Source of the DNA: Planctomycetaceae bacterium
GTDB taxonomy: Bacteria > Planctomycetota > UBA1135 > GCA-002686595
Assembly: GCA_016125265.1 (NCBI GenBank)
Contig: WGMC01000031.1
Span: 1-64,000, forward strand
DNA length: 64,000 bases
Direction of reading: 5' to 3'
The notes below the pieces were generated by a model that did no database searches, was not told the origin of the DNA, and was given only the letters and a program-made list of their open reading frames with translations. Below, piece after piece: positions 39,044 through 48,262 of the stretch. Made by a program: the position numbers and the translations under genes. How positions within the stretch are numbered: the first letter of the stretch is position 1; every line of letters begins with the position of its first letter.

Positions 39044-40621
39044 TCAGAGCGACTCGAACTTCTGCCCGTTGGTCAGCACAAAGGCTCCCGTCGCGGGGTC
39101 GACGTAGAGCATCTGCAACGCGATCGTCGTGGCCGGGGGCACCGCCAGCGAGTACGGGTTCTCGAGGCCCACCGCCGGATTCGGAGACATCGTCACGCTG
39201 GCGCTCGTCACCGGCAACGCGAAGAGGCCCTCGACACCGAAGATCGGGACCGGCGACGTGAGGGTCGCCGGTGATGGCGCGATGAACACTGCCGCCATGG
39301 TGACGACGGCCGGCACGGAAGGCACGCCGCGGGGCGTCAGCACGATGGCGGGATTGAGGGAGGTGTGCAAGCCGATGCCGGTGATCGTGCCCGGCGTGCC
39401 GCTGAGGCGTCTTGCCAGCGTCTGAAGTCGGAACTCGTTGAATTGGTCCGCACCCATGTCGGAACTGGCTGTGTTCAGCGCACCCCACCAGGTGTCGACT
39501 CGGGGATTCGCGAAGCCTTCGGCGTCGTAGACCGGCGCCGAAGACGTGTAGGGGAGCGTCCAAACCCCCTGGCCGCGGACGGCGGATAGGGCGGTCAAGC
39601 GCAGGTCGAACTCTGCTTCGATCAGCGACGCGGACGGCAATGGGCTGGGCTGCGGCTGCACGAAGGCCACCGCGCCGAGACTGAAGTTTTGGTTGCCGTT
39701 CACACCCGCCACCGGCGGGAGGCCACAGTTCAAGCCGAAGCCCGGGAGCGCCGTCTCGAAGCTGCTGAACGACACCGACTGGGCCGCGATGCCCTCCATG
39801 TCGGTGTAGTTCCCCACGAGAATGCAGTTCCTCACGGTCCAGTCGGTGCAGCACGCCTGATCGAACTGGCCGAGACCAATCCAGTTGCCTGCGACCGTGG
39901 AGCTCAACAACTGCGGTGCGCCGTTGTCGTCCCAGATGGCGATTTGGAAGCCGTAGATCACCAGGTTGGCAAGTGTCGGCGCAGTGGGCATCTGCGCGCA
40001 CTCGCCCGGAGTGGACGATTCAACGACGATCCCCAATCCGTGAAAGGCGCTCTGGTCGGCGCCGCTCGCCGGAATCGGGTTGTGCCGCATGCCCATGCTG
40101 TCCCTCACGGACCAGAAGTCCGATGCTGCGAAAGGAGGTTCCGTCCCGACGGCTGTGCCGGTGTTGCGGATGGTGAGCCGATCCAAGTAGGCGCCATCGT
40201 CGGGCTCGAAGTCACCTCCGGCGAAGTGGAACACGATGTTGGAGTTGCCCTCCAACGAAACGATCGTGCTGTGCGCGTTCTCCCCGACGACGTAGCGTCT
40301 GCTCTTCATGACGATCGGGAACGTCTCCCCGTTGGAAGGGGCGTAGTAGCCCTCCTCGACGATCAGGACGGCGGGTGTAGTCGTCGGCAAGCTCATGGCC
40401 GTGAGCGCGTTGTCGATGCCTGTGCCGTAGGCGTACTGCAGGTTCTGCCATGGACTGGCCTGGGTACCGGGATTGGCATCGTTGCCCGTCGATTTGCTGA
40501 CGTAGAACTGCAGCGGTGCGGGGCTCGGGTAGGGAAGACTTCCGACCTGATTCCAGTTCTGGCCGAAGGCGTCGGGGCTCACGAGGAGCGCCGCGCCCAG
40601 GAGGATTGCGAGGTGTTTCAT
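39044..40621 (-). CDS. Secreted right-handed beta-helix protein (DUF1565-like)
   Basis: 525 residues with a signal peptide (MKHLAILLGAALLVSPDAFG). The first domain starts with LQFYVSKSTGNDANPGTQASPWQNLQYA, the usual opening of DUF1565/choice-of-anchor beta-helix proteins. It runs through coils such as RRYVVGENAHSTIVSLEGNSNIVFHFAG, DRLTIRNTG, LANLVIYGFQIAIWDDNGAPQLLSSTVAGNWIG and TVRNCILVGNYTDME. The C-terminal about 110 residues form a beta domain like those of the propeller proteins in this window. Often a polysaccharide-binding or lyase fold, but no catalytic residues could be assigned. The 40622-40855 gap shows no gene. Confidence 0.7.
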   Translation of the reverse strand: MKHLAILLGAALLVSPDAFGQNWNQVGSLPYPSPAPLQFYVSKSTGNDANPGTQASPWQNLQYAYGTGIDNALTAMSLPTTTPAVLIVEEGYYAPSNGETFPIVMKSRRYVVGENAHSTIVSLEGNSNIVFHFAGGDFEPDDGAYLDRLTIRNTGTAVGTEPPFAASDFWSVRDSMGMRHNPIPASGADQSAFHGLGIVVESSTPGECAQMPTAPTLANLVIYGFQIAIWDDNGAPQLLSSTVAGNWIGLGQFDQACCTDWTVRNCILVGNYTDMEGIAAQSVSFSSFETALPGFGLNCGLPPVAGVNGNQNFSLGAVAFVQPQPSPLPSASLIEAEFDLRLTALSAVRGQGVWTLPYTSSAPVYDAEGFANPRVDTWWGALNTASSDMGADQFNEFRLQTLARRLSGTPGTITGIGLHTSLNPAIVLTPRGVPSVPAVVTMAAVFIAPSPATLTSPVPIFGVEGLFALPVTSASVTMSPNPAVGLENPYSLAVPPATTIALQMLYVDPATGAFVLTNGQKFESL

Positions 40622-40855
40622 CGAAACGTGTTGTGGGGGTGCGAAGGACACGAAGGCGCCTCGAGCGGGAGTGCAACCCCGAGTCTTCGCGGCGAGGACC
40701 GCGGGGTCGCACACGCGCCCCGCCGCTGGCCGAACACAGGCTCGGCACGCGCTCGATCCGACTCGTTGGTGTCGGGCCAACCGTCCGCGGACGACACGCA
40801 GTCGCGAACACGTCGCGACGACGTGGTCTCGCTCTCGCCCTTCGGCTGCCGAGGA

Positions 40856-42376
40856 CTACAGGTCCTGGTCGAGCGCTTTCGGATCCTCGCCCTCGGCGTA
40901 GCGCGGCAGGGCGATCTGGCGCCAGCCGTAGACGATCGCCACGACGGGGTTGATCAGGGCGAGGAAGCAGTAGGGCCAGTAGCTCGCCGTCGCCACGCCC
41001 AGGGTCGCCGCCATGTAGGCGCCGCACGTGTTCCACGGGATCAGCGGCGACGTAAGGGTGCCGGCGTCCTCGATGGTGCGCGACAGGTTGCGCGCCTTGA
41101 GGCCCCGGCGGCGGAACTCCTCGCGGAACATGCGGCCGGGAACCACGATCGCCATGAACTGGTCCGACGTGATCGCGTTGGCGAGGACCGTGGTGCCCAC
41201 GACCGAGGCGATCAGCGAGCCCGTGCCGCGCGCCGCGCGCAGGATCAGTTCGACCAGTCGGCGCAGCAGCCCCGTGTGCTCCATGATGGCGCCGAACGAC
41301 AGCGCCGTGAGGATGAGCCACACGGTGTTCAACATCGACGCCATGCCGCCGCGGGAGAGCAACTCGTCGACCGGACCATCGCCCGTGGTCGCGACGAAGC
41401 CCGTCGCCAGGGCGGTCCACGCCCCCTTGACCAGGGCCAGTCCGCGGTGCAGCTCGCCGTCGCCCGCGAGTGCGACGACGAGGTCCGGCTGGCGCACCAA
41501 CGCCACCACGACGCCGAGGAACGCGCCGGCGAGGATCGTCGGCAGGGCGGGTCTGCGCCGCAGCGCGAGGTAGAGCACGACGGCCGGCGGCAAGAACGCC
41601 CACAGCGACACATCGAAGTGCTGCGCGAGCGTTTCGCGCATCGCGGCCAAGCTGCCGGCGTCGCTGCCCGTCGCGCCGCTCCAACCCAGGATCCCGTAGA
41701 GCACGAGCGCCAAGGCGAACGACGGCACGGTGGTCCACAGCATGTGCCGGATGTGGGTGAAGAGCTCGGTGCCCGCCACCGCCGAGGCCAAGTTGGTGGT
41801 GTCCGAGAGGGGCGACAGCTTGTCGCCGAAGTAGGCGCCGCTGATCACGGCTCCGGCGGTGATCGCCGGGTTCAATCCGAGCCCCTGGGATATGCCGATC
41901 AGGCCGACGCCGAGTGTGCCCGCGGTGGTCCAGGAACTGCCCGTCGCCAGCGACGCCATCGCGCAGATCACCGCGCCAGCCAGGTAGAAGACACGCGGGT
42001 GCAGGAGGTCGAGTCCCCAATACACCATGGCGGGCACGGTGCCGGAGAGGATCCAGGCTCCGATCAATGCGCCCACGGCGAGCAGGATCAACACCGCGGG
42101 CATGGCCACGGAGATTCCGCTGACGATGGCCTCCTGCATCGAAGCCCAGCGCAGGCCGTTGGCGCGCCCGATCAGGGCCGCCACCACTGCGGCCAGCACG
42201 AGGGCGATCTGGTTGGGGCCGTAGGACGAGTCGTCGGCGAACAGCCGAACGGACAAGGCGAGGAGGCCCGCCAACACCACGAGGGGCAAAAACGCCTGCC
42301 ACAGGCTCGGCCGCCGGGCGCCCTCACCTTGGGGCCCTTGGTCGTTGCTCTCGGTTTGCCAACCAGCTCCTGCCAT
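40856..42376 (-). CDS. nhaC: Na+/H+ antiporter, NhaC family
   Basis: 506 residues with about 11-12 transmembrane helices. Characteristic regions are IVSGISVAMPAVLILLAVGALIGAWILSGTVPAMVYWGL, AMASLATGSSWTTAGTLGVGLIGISQGLGL and ISGAYFGDKLSPLSDTTNLASAVAGTELFTHI, the last being the NhaC signature. AGTDLxSH-type and TSDQFMAIVVPGRMF blocks follow. It exchanges Na+ or another substrate for H+ at the inner membrane. ATG 42376 precedes a hydrophilic N-terminus of about 20 residues; the frame is open further upstream without conservation. Divergent from pssA. Confidence 0.85.
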   Translation of the reverse strand: MAGAGWQTESNDQGPQGEGARRPSLWQAFLPLVVLAGLLALSVRLFADDSSYGPNQIALVLAAVVAALIGRANGLRWASMQEAIVSGISVAMPAVLILLAVGALIGAWILSGTVPAMVYWGLDLLHPRVFYLAGAVICAMASLATGSSWTTAGTLGVGLIGISQGLGLNPAITAGAVISGAYFGDKLSPLSDTTNLASAVAGTELFTHIRHMLWTTVPSFALALVLYGILGWSGATGSDAGSLAAMRETLAQHFDVSLWAFLPPAVVLYLALRRRPALPTILAGAFLGVVVALVRQPDLVVALAGDGELHRGLALVKGAWTALATGFVATTGDGPVDELLSRGGMASMLNTVWLILTALSFGAIMEHTGLLRRLVELILRAARGTGSLIASVVGTTVLANAITSDQFMAIVVPGRMFREEFRRRGLKARNLSRTIEDAGTLTSPLIPWNTCGAYMAATLGVATASYWPYCFLALINPVVAIVYGWRQIALPRYAEGEDPKALDQDL

Positions 42377-42588
42377 GTGCTGCGCTCTTTGGATCTGCGG
42401 TTTCGCGGGGGTCCGGGCGGACGTGTGGCGCAGTGTAGAAACGGCGCGACCTTCGGGTACGCGCGGTTCCCGGCGCCGGGGTGGTCCTGGGACGGTGTCG
42501 GGGCAGCGCGAGCTTGGCCCCAGCGGCTCCCAGCACGCGGGGTCCACGCCGCGAAAGGCCCCGGGTGGGGGAGCGGCGCCCTCGGTGG

Positions 42589-42594
42589 TACGCT
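42589..42594 (+). promoter_or_regulatory. -10-like element upstream of pssA
   Basis: TACGCT, as before the 10997 and 50375 genes. It lies 34 bases before the GTG at 42629. The -35 is not clear. Confidence 0.3.
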
Positions 42595-42628
42595 GCCATT
42601 GCGGTCCCCACCGGGCCCCGAACTAGCC

Positions 42629-43534
42629 GTGCGCAAGATCCAACTGCTGCCGAACCTGATCACCCTCGCCAACGCCTTCTGCGGGCTCCTCGCCCTGTCG
42701 AAGGCGATCGATGCCCTTGCGTACTCGGGGGGCGATGTGCGCATCTTCTATTGGAAGATGCAAACGGCGTGCATGCTGGTGTTCCTCGGGATGATCTTCG
42801 ATTCGCTCGACGGCTGGGTGGCGCGCCTGACGGGTTCGCAGAGCGAGTTCGGTGCGCAGCTCGACTCGTTCAGCGACGCGCTCACGTTCGGGGTCGTGCC
42901 CGCCATGCTCGCGAAGGTATTGATCGAGCACCAGGGCCACATGTCGGGCCTGCGCGGCGATCCGCGCATCCACTTCCTCGCCGCCGCTTCGTTCGCGCTG
43001 CTCGCGATCCTGCGCCTCGTGCGTTTCAACCTGGATGCCGCGAAATCCAAACCACACGCGGCGTTCTTTCGCGGGCTGCCGTCGCCCGCGGCCGCGGGCG
43101 CGGTTGCCGCGACCATCTGGCTCTACCTCTTGCTACGCAGGCCGGAGTTGGAGGCGACTGAGGGCACCACGACGCCGTTCGGCCGCATGATGGGCTGGAT
43201 GGATGCGGTCAACTGGACGCCGATCCTCGATTGGGTGCCCGCGGTCCTTCTGTTGATGCTGCCGGTGCTCGGGCTCCTGATGGTCAGCCGCGTGCGCTAC
43301 GTGCACGCCGTCGAGTTCCTGACGCGCGAGCGGCGCTCGTTCTTCACGCTGGTGGGATTGATGTTCGGGGCGTTCCTCTTCTACTTGGCGCCCGTGCCGA
43401 TGCTCTTCGTGCTGTTCCATGGATTCGTCCTGCACGGGCTCGTACGCATCGTCCTGGTGCGCTTCCGCCGCGGTGGCCCGGGCGCGGGTGCCGCGCTGCC
43501 CAACGATGCGGCGAAGGCGCGCCAACTGGGGTGA
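42629..43534 (+). CDS. pssA: CDP-diacylglycerol--serine O-phosphatidyltransferase
   Basis: 301 residues with about eight membrane segments. The CDP-alcohol phosphotransferase motif is complete: DSLDGWVARLTGSQSEFGAQLDSFSD, with all four metal-binding aspartates. LPNLITLANAFCGLLAL at the N-terminus and GVVPAMLAKV after the motif fit class II PssA. It makes phosphatidylserine, the precursor of phosphatidylethanolamine. The GTG at 42629 begins the conserved N-terminus. It opens a run of housekeeping genes, and its stop overlaps folK (GTGA). Confidence 0.92.
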   Translation: MRKIQLLPNLITLANAFCGLLALSKAIDALAYSGGDVRIFYWKMQTACMLVFLGMIFDSLDGWVARLTGSQSEFGAQLDSFSDALTFGVVPAMLAKVLIEHQGHMSGLRGDPRIHFLAAASFALLAILRLVRFNLDAAKSKPHAAFFRGLPSPAAAGAVAATIWLYLLLRRPELEATEGTTTPFGRMMGWMDAVNWTPILDWVPAVLLLMLPVLGLLMVSRVRYVHAVEFLTRERRSFFTLVGLMFGAFLFYLAPVPMLFVLFHGFVLHGLVRIVLVRFRRGGPGAGAALPNDAAKARQLG

Positions 43535-44058
43535 GCGCCGCTGTGACGAACGAGCGAGTCTTCGTGGCCCTCGGCGCCAACCTGGGCGATCCGCTGCGCC
43601 AGTTGCGTGGCGCCATCGCGGCCCTTTCGCAACTGCGCGGTTTCGAAGTGCGCGCGGTGTCGCAGTTCCACCGCACCGCGCCAGTGGGCGGCCCGGCGGG
43701 GCAACCGGACTATTGCAACGCGGTGCTGGAGGGCACGAGCGAACTCGAGCCGGAGCCGCTGCTCGCATCGCTGCAGGAGTTGGAACAGCGCTTCGGGCGC
43801 GTGCGACTCGAGCCGATGGGCCCGCGGACCCTCGACCTCGATCTCTTGCTCTTCGGCACCCGCCGCGTCGCTAGCGAATCGCTCCTATTGCCCCATCCGC
43901 GCATGGAAGAGCGCCTCTTCGTGCTCGAGCCCCTGGCGGAGCTCGCGCCGGATCTGGTGCTGATGGACTCGGGGCAGCCGATCCGCGCGCGCATCGCCGA
44001 ACTGCGGCAGGCGCATTCCGCGGGGCTCAGGGCTCGTTCCGCGCGCGAGGGTTGGTAG
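43531..44058 (+). CDS. folK: 6-hydroxymethyl-7,8-dihydropterin pyrophosphokinase
   Basis: 175 residues of folate synthesis: transfers pyrophosphate from ATP to hydroxymethyl-dihydropterin. The motifs VFVALGANLGDP, VSQFHRTAPVGGPAGQPDYCNAVLEG, RFGRVRLEPMGPRTLDLDLLLFG and LPHPRMEERLFVLEPLAELAPDL are all present, including the metal-binding DLDLLL. GTG 43531 overlaps pssA; GTG 43543 is another possible start. Confidence 0.93.
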   Translation: MSAAVTNERVFVALGANLGDPLRQLRGAIAALSQLRGFEVRAVSQFHRTAPVGGPAGQPDYCNAVLEGTSELEPEPLLASLQELEQRFGRVRLEPMGPRTLDLDLLLFGTRRVASESLLLPHPRMEERLFVLEPLAELAPDLVLMDSGQPIRARIAELRQAHSAGLRARSAREGW

Positions 44059-44102
44059 GATCCGGGGCAGCGAGGCCCCGCTCTCCGCTCTCCTGCTCCG
44101 TC

Positions 44103-45437
44103 ATGCGCACCACACACATCCGCCGCCTCGGCGCCCTGCTTTCGATCGCGCTCACCCTGATCCTCTGCTGCGGTGCGGCCTTCGTCCCGGCCCACGCACA
44201 GGAACAAGCAAACCAACAGGCGAACGAACAAGCGCAGGAACGGCCGAGCGAAGCGCAGAGCAACGCGTCGGCGGAAGCCGAAGCCGACGCGGAAGGGACG
44301 CCGCTCGAGTTGGCCACCGAGGAGGCCGATGCCGCGCTCGCGGCGCTGAAGGACGCCGAGCTGGCGTACCTCGAGAGCAAGGCCAAGCTGGCCGCCGCGG
44401 GCAGCGACGCGGGTGCCGAGGTGAAGGCCGCCGTGGATGTCGCGGCGGAGGCCGTGCAACTGCGCGCCGAGGCGCTGCGCGAAGCGGCGCACAAGTTGGA
44501 GCCGGTCGGCGGCAACTCCTCCCCCTACGTGTCGGCCGCGGTCACCGCATCCGGGCGTTTGGAGTTGTCGGATCTCAGTTTGGGCACCGCGGGCGACCTC
44601 TTGCGCACCTGGTTCGATCGGCTCGGGCGGTACCTGGTCGACGAGGGCCCGGGGCTCTTGTTCCAGCTCTTCCTCGCCATCGGTCTCTGGATCCTGTTCG
44701 GGGTCCTCGCGCGCCTCGCGGCACGGCTGCTGCGTCGCGCGCTCGCGTCGCCCCGCGTGCGCGCCAGCACCCTGCTCAAGGACTTCCTGGTCGGCACGAT
44801 CTCGAAGGGTGTGATGTTGGTCGGTTTCCTGGTGATCTTGAACCAGGTGGGCTTCCAGGTCGGGCCGCTGCTCGCCGGCTTGGGAGTCGCGGGATTCATC
44901 GCCGGTTTTGCCCTGCAGGACGTGCTCGGGAACTTCGCCGCCGGCGTGATGATCCTGTTCTACCGGCCGTTCGACGTGGGGGACTTCGTGCGCGCCGGCG
45001 GCGAACTCGGCACCGTGCGGGAGATGAGCCTCGTCTCCACCGTGCTGAACACCCCCGACAACCAGCGGTTGATCGTGCCCAACAAGAAGATCTGGGGCGA
45101 GACGATCCAGAACGTGACCGCCAACCCGACGCGGAGGGTCGACCTGGTGTTCGGCATCGGCTACGGCGACGATCTCGCCAAGGCCTACGCGCTGTTCGAA
45201 CGCGTGACGAAGGCCCACCCCATGGTGCTCGCGGAACCGGCGCCGATGATCGAGTTGGACAAGCTGGCGGATTCGTCCGTCAACTTCGTCGTGCGGCCGT
45301 GGGTCCGGACCCAGGACTACTGGCGTGTCTACTTCGACCTGATGCGTTCGATGAAGGAGGCGTTGGATGCGGAGGGCATCTCGATCCCGTTCCCGCAGCG
45401 GGACGTGCACCTGCATCGGGTCGTCGCCAAGGAGTGA
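44103..45437 (+). CDS. MscS-family mechanosensitive channel
   Basis: 444 residues. A signal peptide precedes a Gln/Glu/Ala-rich, coiled-coil-prone periplasmic region (about 35-140). After it come three membrane helices, the pore helix GLGVAGFIAGFALQDVLGNFAAGVMILFYRPFDVGDFV, the beta domain (TVREMSLVSTVLNTPDNQRLIVPNKKIWGETIQNVT) and the cytoplasmic cage. It opens under membrane tension on osmotic downshock. ATG 44103 is chosen for the signal peptide. A TAGGAT about 40 bases upstream could be a -10. Confidence 0.88.
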   Translation: MRTTHIRRLGALLSIALTLILCCGAAFVPAHAQEQANQQANEQAQERPSEAQSNASAEAEADAEGTPLELATEEADAALAALKDAELAYLESKAKLAAAGSDAGAEVKAAVDVAAEAVQLRAEALREAAHKLEPVGGNSSPYVSAAVTASGRLELSDLSLGTAGDLLRTWFDRLGRYLVDEGPGLLFQLFLAIGLWILFGVLARLAARLLRRALASPRVRASTLLKDFLVGTISKGVMLVGFLVILNQVGFQVGPLLAGLGVAGFIAGFALQDVLGNFAAGVMILFYRPFDVGDFVRAGGELGTVREMSLVSTVLNTPDNQRLIVPNKKIWGETIQNVTANPTRRVDLVFGIGYGDDLAKAYALFERVTKAHPMVLAEPAPMIELDKLADSSVNFVVRPWVRTQDYWRVYFDLMRSMKEALDAEGISIPFPQRDVHLHRVVAKE

Positions 45438-45546
45438 CCCTCCCACCGGCGACCCGGGGTCGGCACTGACGCGGGCCAAAAAATGGCGCGCGCCGCGCCT
45501 CGGGGCTGGCGCTGGTCGCGTTTGGACTGCACCGTGGCGGGCTCCC

Positions 45547-46431
45547 ATGGAGCGTTGGATCGATCCGGCCCAAGCGGCCCGTTGGTGTGCCAGTGCGGAC
45601 GAGCGCGGTTTGGCCGTCGGTTTCGTTCCGACCATGGGTGCCCTCCACGAGGGGCACCTCGAACTGGTGCGCCGGGCGGCCCGGGAGAACGACGCGGCAC
45701 TGGTCAGCGTCTTCGTGAATCCGCTGCAGTTCAACGATCCAGCCGACTTCGAGCGGTATCCGCGCGACTTCGACGGCGACGCGGCGCAGCTCGAAGCCGT
45801 CGGCTGCACGGCGGTGTTCACGGGCGACACGACGGGATTCTTCGGCACGGCGGACCTCGCCCGTGTGCCCCGTGCGGATCCCGGTCCCGCCGCGCGCGGA
45901 CTGGAGGGCGAACACCGGCCCGGGCACTTCGAAGGTGTCGCCACGATCGTGCGGCGCCTGTTCCAGATCGTGCGACCCACGCGGGCCTACTTTGGCGAGA
46001 AGGACTTCCAACAGACACTCGTGGTGCGCCACATCGCGAGGGCCCTCGGGTATCCCGAAGTGGTGGTGTGCCCCACGTCGCGCGAGCCCTCGGGACTGGC
46101 GCGCTCGTCGCGCAACACGCGGCTCGACGAGCTCGAGCGCGCGCGCGCCGCCGCGATCAGCGCTGGCCTCGCGGAGGCCCAAAGGGCGTGGCGCGCCGGC
46201 GAGCGCGATCCCGCCGCGTTGGAAGCCGTGCTCGCCGCCTCGCTCGCGCGCGCCGGCATCGAACCGGAGTACGCGGCGGTGCGCGATCCCCACCACTGGA
46301 CTGGCCGCGAACGCCCCGCCGGCCCGCTGGAACAGGCCCAGGCGCTCGTGGCCGCGCGCATCGGCGCCGTGCGGTTGATCGACAACCTGCGCCTCGACGG
46401 ACCGCTGCTGCGCCGGGAGGTTGTGTCGTGA
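45547..46431 (+). CDS. panC: Pantothenate synthetase
   Basis: 294 residues. Joins pantoate and beta-alanine with ATP. The HIGH-type motif VPTMGALHEGHLELVRRA, VSVFVNPLQFN, FEGVATIVRRLFQIVRPTRAYFGEKDFQQTLVVRHIA and SSRNTRL are in order. Length and order are typical. The stop overlaps ispE (GTGA). With ispE and the DUF2520 gene it forms a tightly coupled trio. Confidence 0.95.
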   Translation: MERWIDPAQAARWCASADERGLAVGFVPTMGALHEGHLELVRRAARENDAALVSVFVNPLQFNDPADFERYPRDFDGDAAQLEAVGCTAVFTGDTTGFFGTADLARVPRADPGPAARGLEGEHRPGHFEGVATIVRRLFQIVRPTRAYFGEKDFQQTLVVRHIARALGYPEVVVCPTSREPSGLARSSRNTRLDELERARAAAISAGLAEAQRAWRAGERDPAALEAVLAASLARAGIEPEYAAVRDPHHWTGRERPAGPLEQAQALVAARIGAVRLIDNLRLDGPLLRREVVS

Positions 46432-47384
46432 GCGGCGGCGGCGGTTGGGTGCGGGTCGCGGCGCCGGCGAAGTTGAACCTGGTGCTCGACGTGCACGGCC
46501 GACGCGCCGACGGTTACCACGAGATCGAAACGCTGCTCGTGGCCATCGATCTCGTGGACACGGTGTCGGTGCGTGTGGCGCCACGCGGGCCTGGTGACGA
46601 GGCGCTGCGACTGACCGTGGGCGGTCCGGCGGCGTCGGCGGACGTGCCGCGGGACGCGTCGAATCTGGTGCTGCGCGCTCTTTCGACGCTCGCCGCGCGT
46701 GACGGCGTGGCGCTCGAGGTGGAACTCGAGAAGCGGGTGCCCTCGGGCGCGGGTCTCGGCGGCGGATCGAGCGACGCGGCCGCGGCGCTTCTCGCAGCGC
46801 GGCTCGCCCTCGGGCTCGAACGCGACGCGGAGGGCGACACCCGCTGGCTTTTGGAGCTGGGCTCGGACGCGCCGTTCTTCGCGGCGGCGGAGTCGACCGG
46901 CGCGGCGCTCGCGCGCGGCCGCGGCGAAGTGCTCGAGGTGCTGCCGGCGCCCACGAGTCCATGGGTCGCGGCGCTCGTGACACCGGCGGTGCCCGCGCCG
47001 ACGCCGGCCGTCTACGCCGCGCTTGGGCTCGAACGTGGCGCCAGTTACCGCGCGCCGCGCCAGCGCGATGGGGCGGCGCTCCTCGCGCTTGGCGCGCGCG
47101 AACTGCGCGCGCAGCTCTCCAACGACTTGGAGCGACCGGCACTCGCGGCCGTGCCCGAGTTGGCCCGTTGGCGCGCGCTGCTCGAGGGCCTCGACCTCGG
47201 GCACTGGCGACTTTCGGGCAGCGGGTCGAGTTGGTTCGGCCTCTATCCCGACGAGCGCGGCGCGCGCCAGGGCCTCGCCGTCGTCGAGGCGGCGGCCGAG
47301 CGCGAAGGCCTGGGCGTGCGGCTCCTCTGTGTCGCGGGGCCCGCGGGCTACGGCCGGGCCGACCGGCCGGGAGCCCTGGGGTGA
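46428..47384 (+). CDS. ispE: 4-diphosphocytidyl-2-C-methyl-D-erythritol kinase
   Basis: 318 residues, GHMP kinase of the MEP isoprenoid pathway. APAKLNLVLDVHGRRADGYHEIETLLVAIDLVD, the phosphate loop VPSGAGLGGGSSDAAAALLA, LGSDAPFFAAAESTGAAL and the C-terminal LSGSGSSWFGLY are diagnostic. GTG start overlapping panC; the stop overlaps the DUF2520 gene, so the three are co-translated. Confidence 0.95.
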   Translation: MSGGGGWVRVAAPAKLNLVLDVHGRRADGYHEIETLLVAIDLVDTVSVRVAPRGPGDEALRLTVGGPAASADVPRDASNLVLRALSTLAARDGVALEVELEKRVPSGAGLGGGSSDAAAALLAARLALGLERDAEGDTRWLLELGSDAPFFAAAESTGAALARGRGEVLEVLPAPTSPWVAALVTPAVPAPTPAVYAALGLERGASYRAPRQRDGAALLALGARELRAQLSNDLERPALAAVPELARWRALLEGLDLGHWRLSGSGSSWFGLYPDERGARQGLAVVEAAAEREGLGVRLLCVAGPAGYGRADRPGALG

Positions 47385-48235
47385 GCGCCGCCGTGCCGGT
47401 TGCGGTGCTGGTCGTAGGGCGCGGCCGGCTGGGGCGCGCCCTCGCGGCGGCCGTGCCCGGCGCGGTGCTCGTGCCGGGGCGCGCGGGCGCCTTGGAACTC
47501 GGCGACGCACTGCGCACCTCGCCCGGGGTCCCGGCGATGTTGGCGGTGCCGGATGCAGCGCTGGCCGAGGTGGCGGGACGGCTGGCGCCGCTCGCCGGGG
47601 GCGCGGGCCGCGTGGCACTGCACGGCAGCGGAGCGCTGGCGGCGGACGCAAGTGGGCCGCTCGGCCCGTTGGCGGCCGCCGGTTGGCACGTGGGGGGGCT
47701 GCACCCCCTTTGTGCCGTGGGCGCCGACGGCGGAGCGGCGGCCGTGGCCGGAGCCCTGGCGGGCATCAGTGGCGAGCCCGAGGCCCGCACCGTGGCCCGG
47801 GACCTGGCGCGGCGCGCGGGGCTCGAACCCTTCGATCTGGTCGATTCGGGGGCGGGCCGAGTGCTCTACCACGCGGCGGCGTCCCTCGTCGCCGGCGGTG
47901 CGATCGCCCTGGTCGACGCGGCGCTCGTGCTCTTCGCCCGGACGGGTTTGCCCGCGGAGGTCGCCCAGCGCGCCGCCGCCGATCTGCTGCGCTCCGCGGC
48001 ACAAAACGCGGGCCGCCTGCAACCGGCGGATGCGTTGACCGGTCCTATGGCCCGCGGCGACGGGGCCGTTCTGGCGGCGCACTTGGAAGCGCTCGGCGCC
48101 CCCGGTCTCGCGGCCGAGCACGAGCTGTACCGCCTGGGCGCCGAACGCCTTTTGGCGCTGGTCTCCGCGCGCCTGCCCCCACAGGATGTGCAGCGGATCG
48201 CCGCCCTGGTGCGCGCGCCGCACACCAGTCGTTAG
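47381..48235 (+). CDS. Rossmann-like/DUF2520 protein (possible ketopantoate reductase type)
   Basis: 284 residues. An N-terminal NAD(P)-binding Rossmann fold (VAVLVVGRGRLGRALAAAVPG) leads into MLAVPDAALAEVAGRLAP and HGSGALAADASGPL. It is followed by GLHPLCAVGADGG (the family's 'hPl' turn) and a C-terminal helical DUF2520 domain (YHAAASLVAGGAIALVDAAL). Such proteins sit beside panC in actinobacteria and others, which suggests a pantothenate-related reductase, but the reaction is not established from the sequence. GTG start overlapping ispE. Confidence 0.75.
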   Translation: MSAAVPVAVLVVGRGRLGRALAAAVPGAVLVPGRAGALELGDALRTSPGVPAMLAVPDAALAEVAGRLAPLAGGAGRVALHGSGALAADASGPLGPLAAAGWHVGGLHPLCAVGADGGAAAVAGALAGISGEPEARTVARDLARRAGLEPFDLVDSGAGRVLYHAAASLVAGGAIALVDAALVLFARTGLPAEVAQRAAADLLRSAAQNAGRLQPADALTGPMARGDGAVLAAHLEALGAPGLAAEHELYRLGAERLLALVSARLPPQDVQRIAALVRAPHTSR

Positions 48236-48262
48236 AAATCCAGGGCCCCAACGCCCCTCACC

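Noticed and set aside
39689-42628. Long plus-strand frame leading into pssA
   Set aside because: Antisense to the beta-helix and NhaC genes; only the part from GTG 42629 is conserved.
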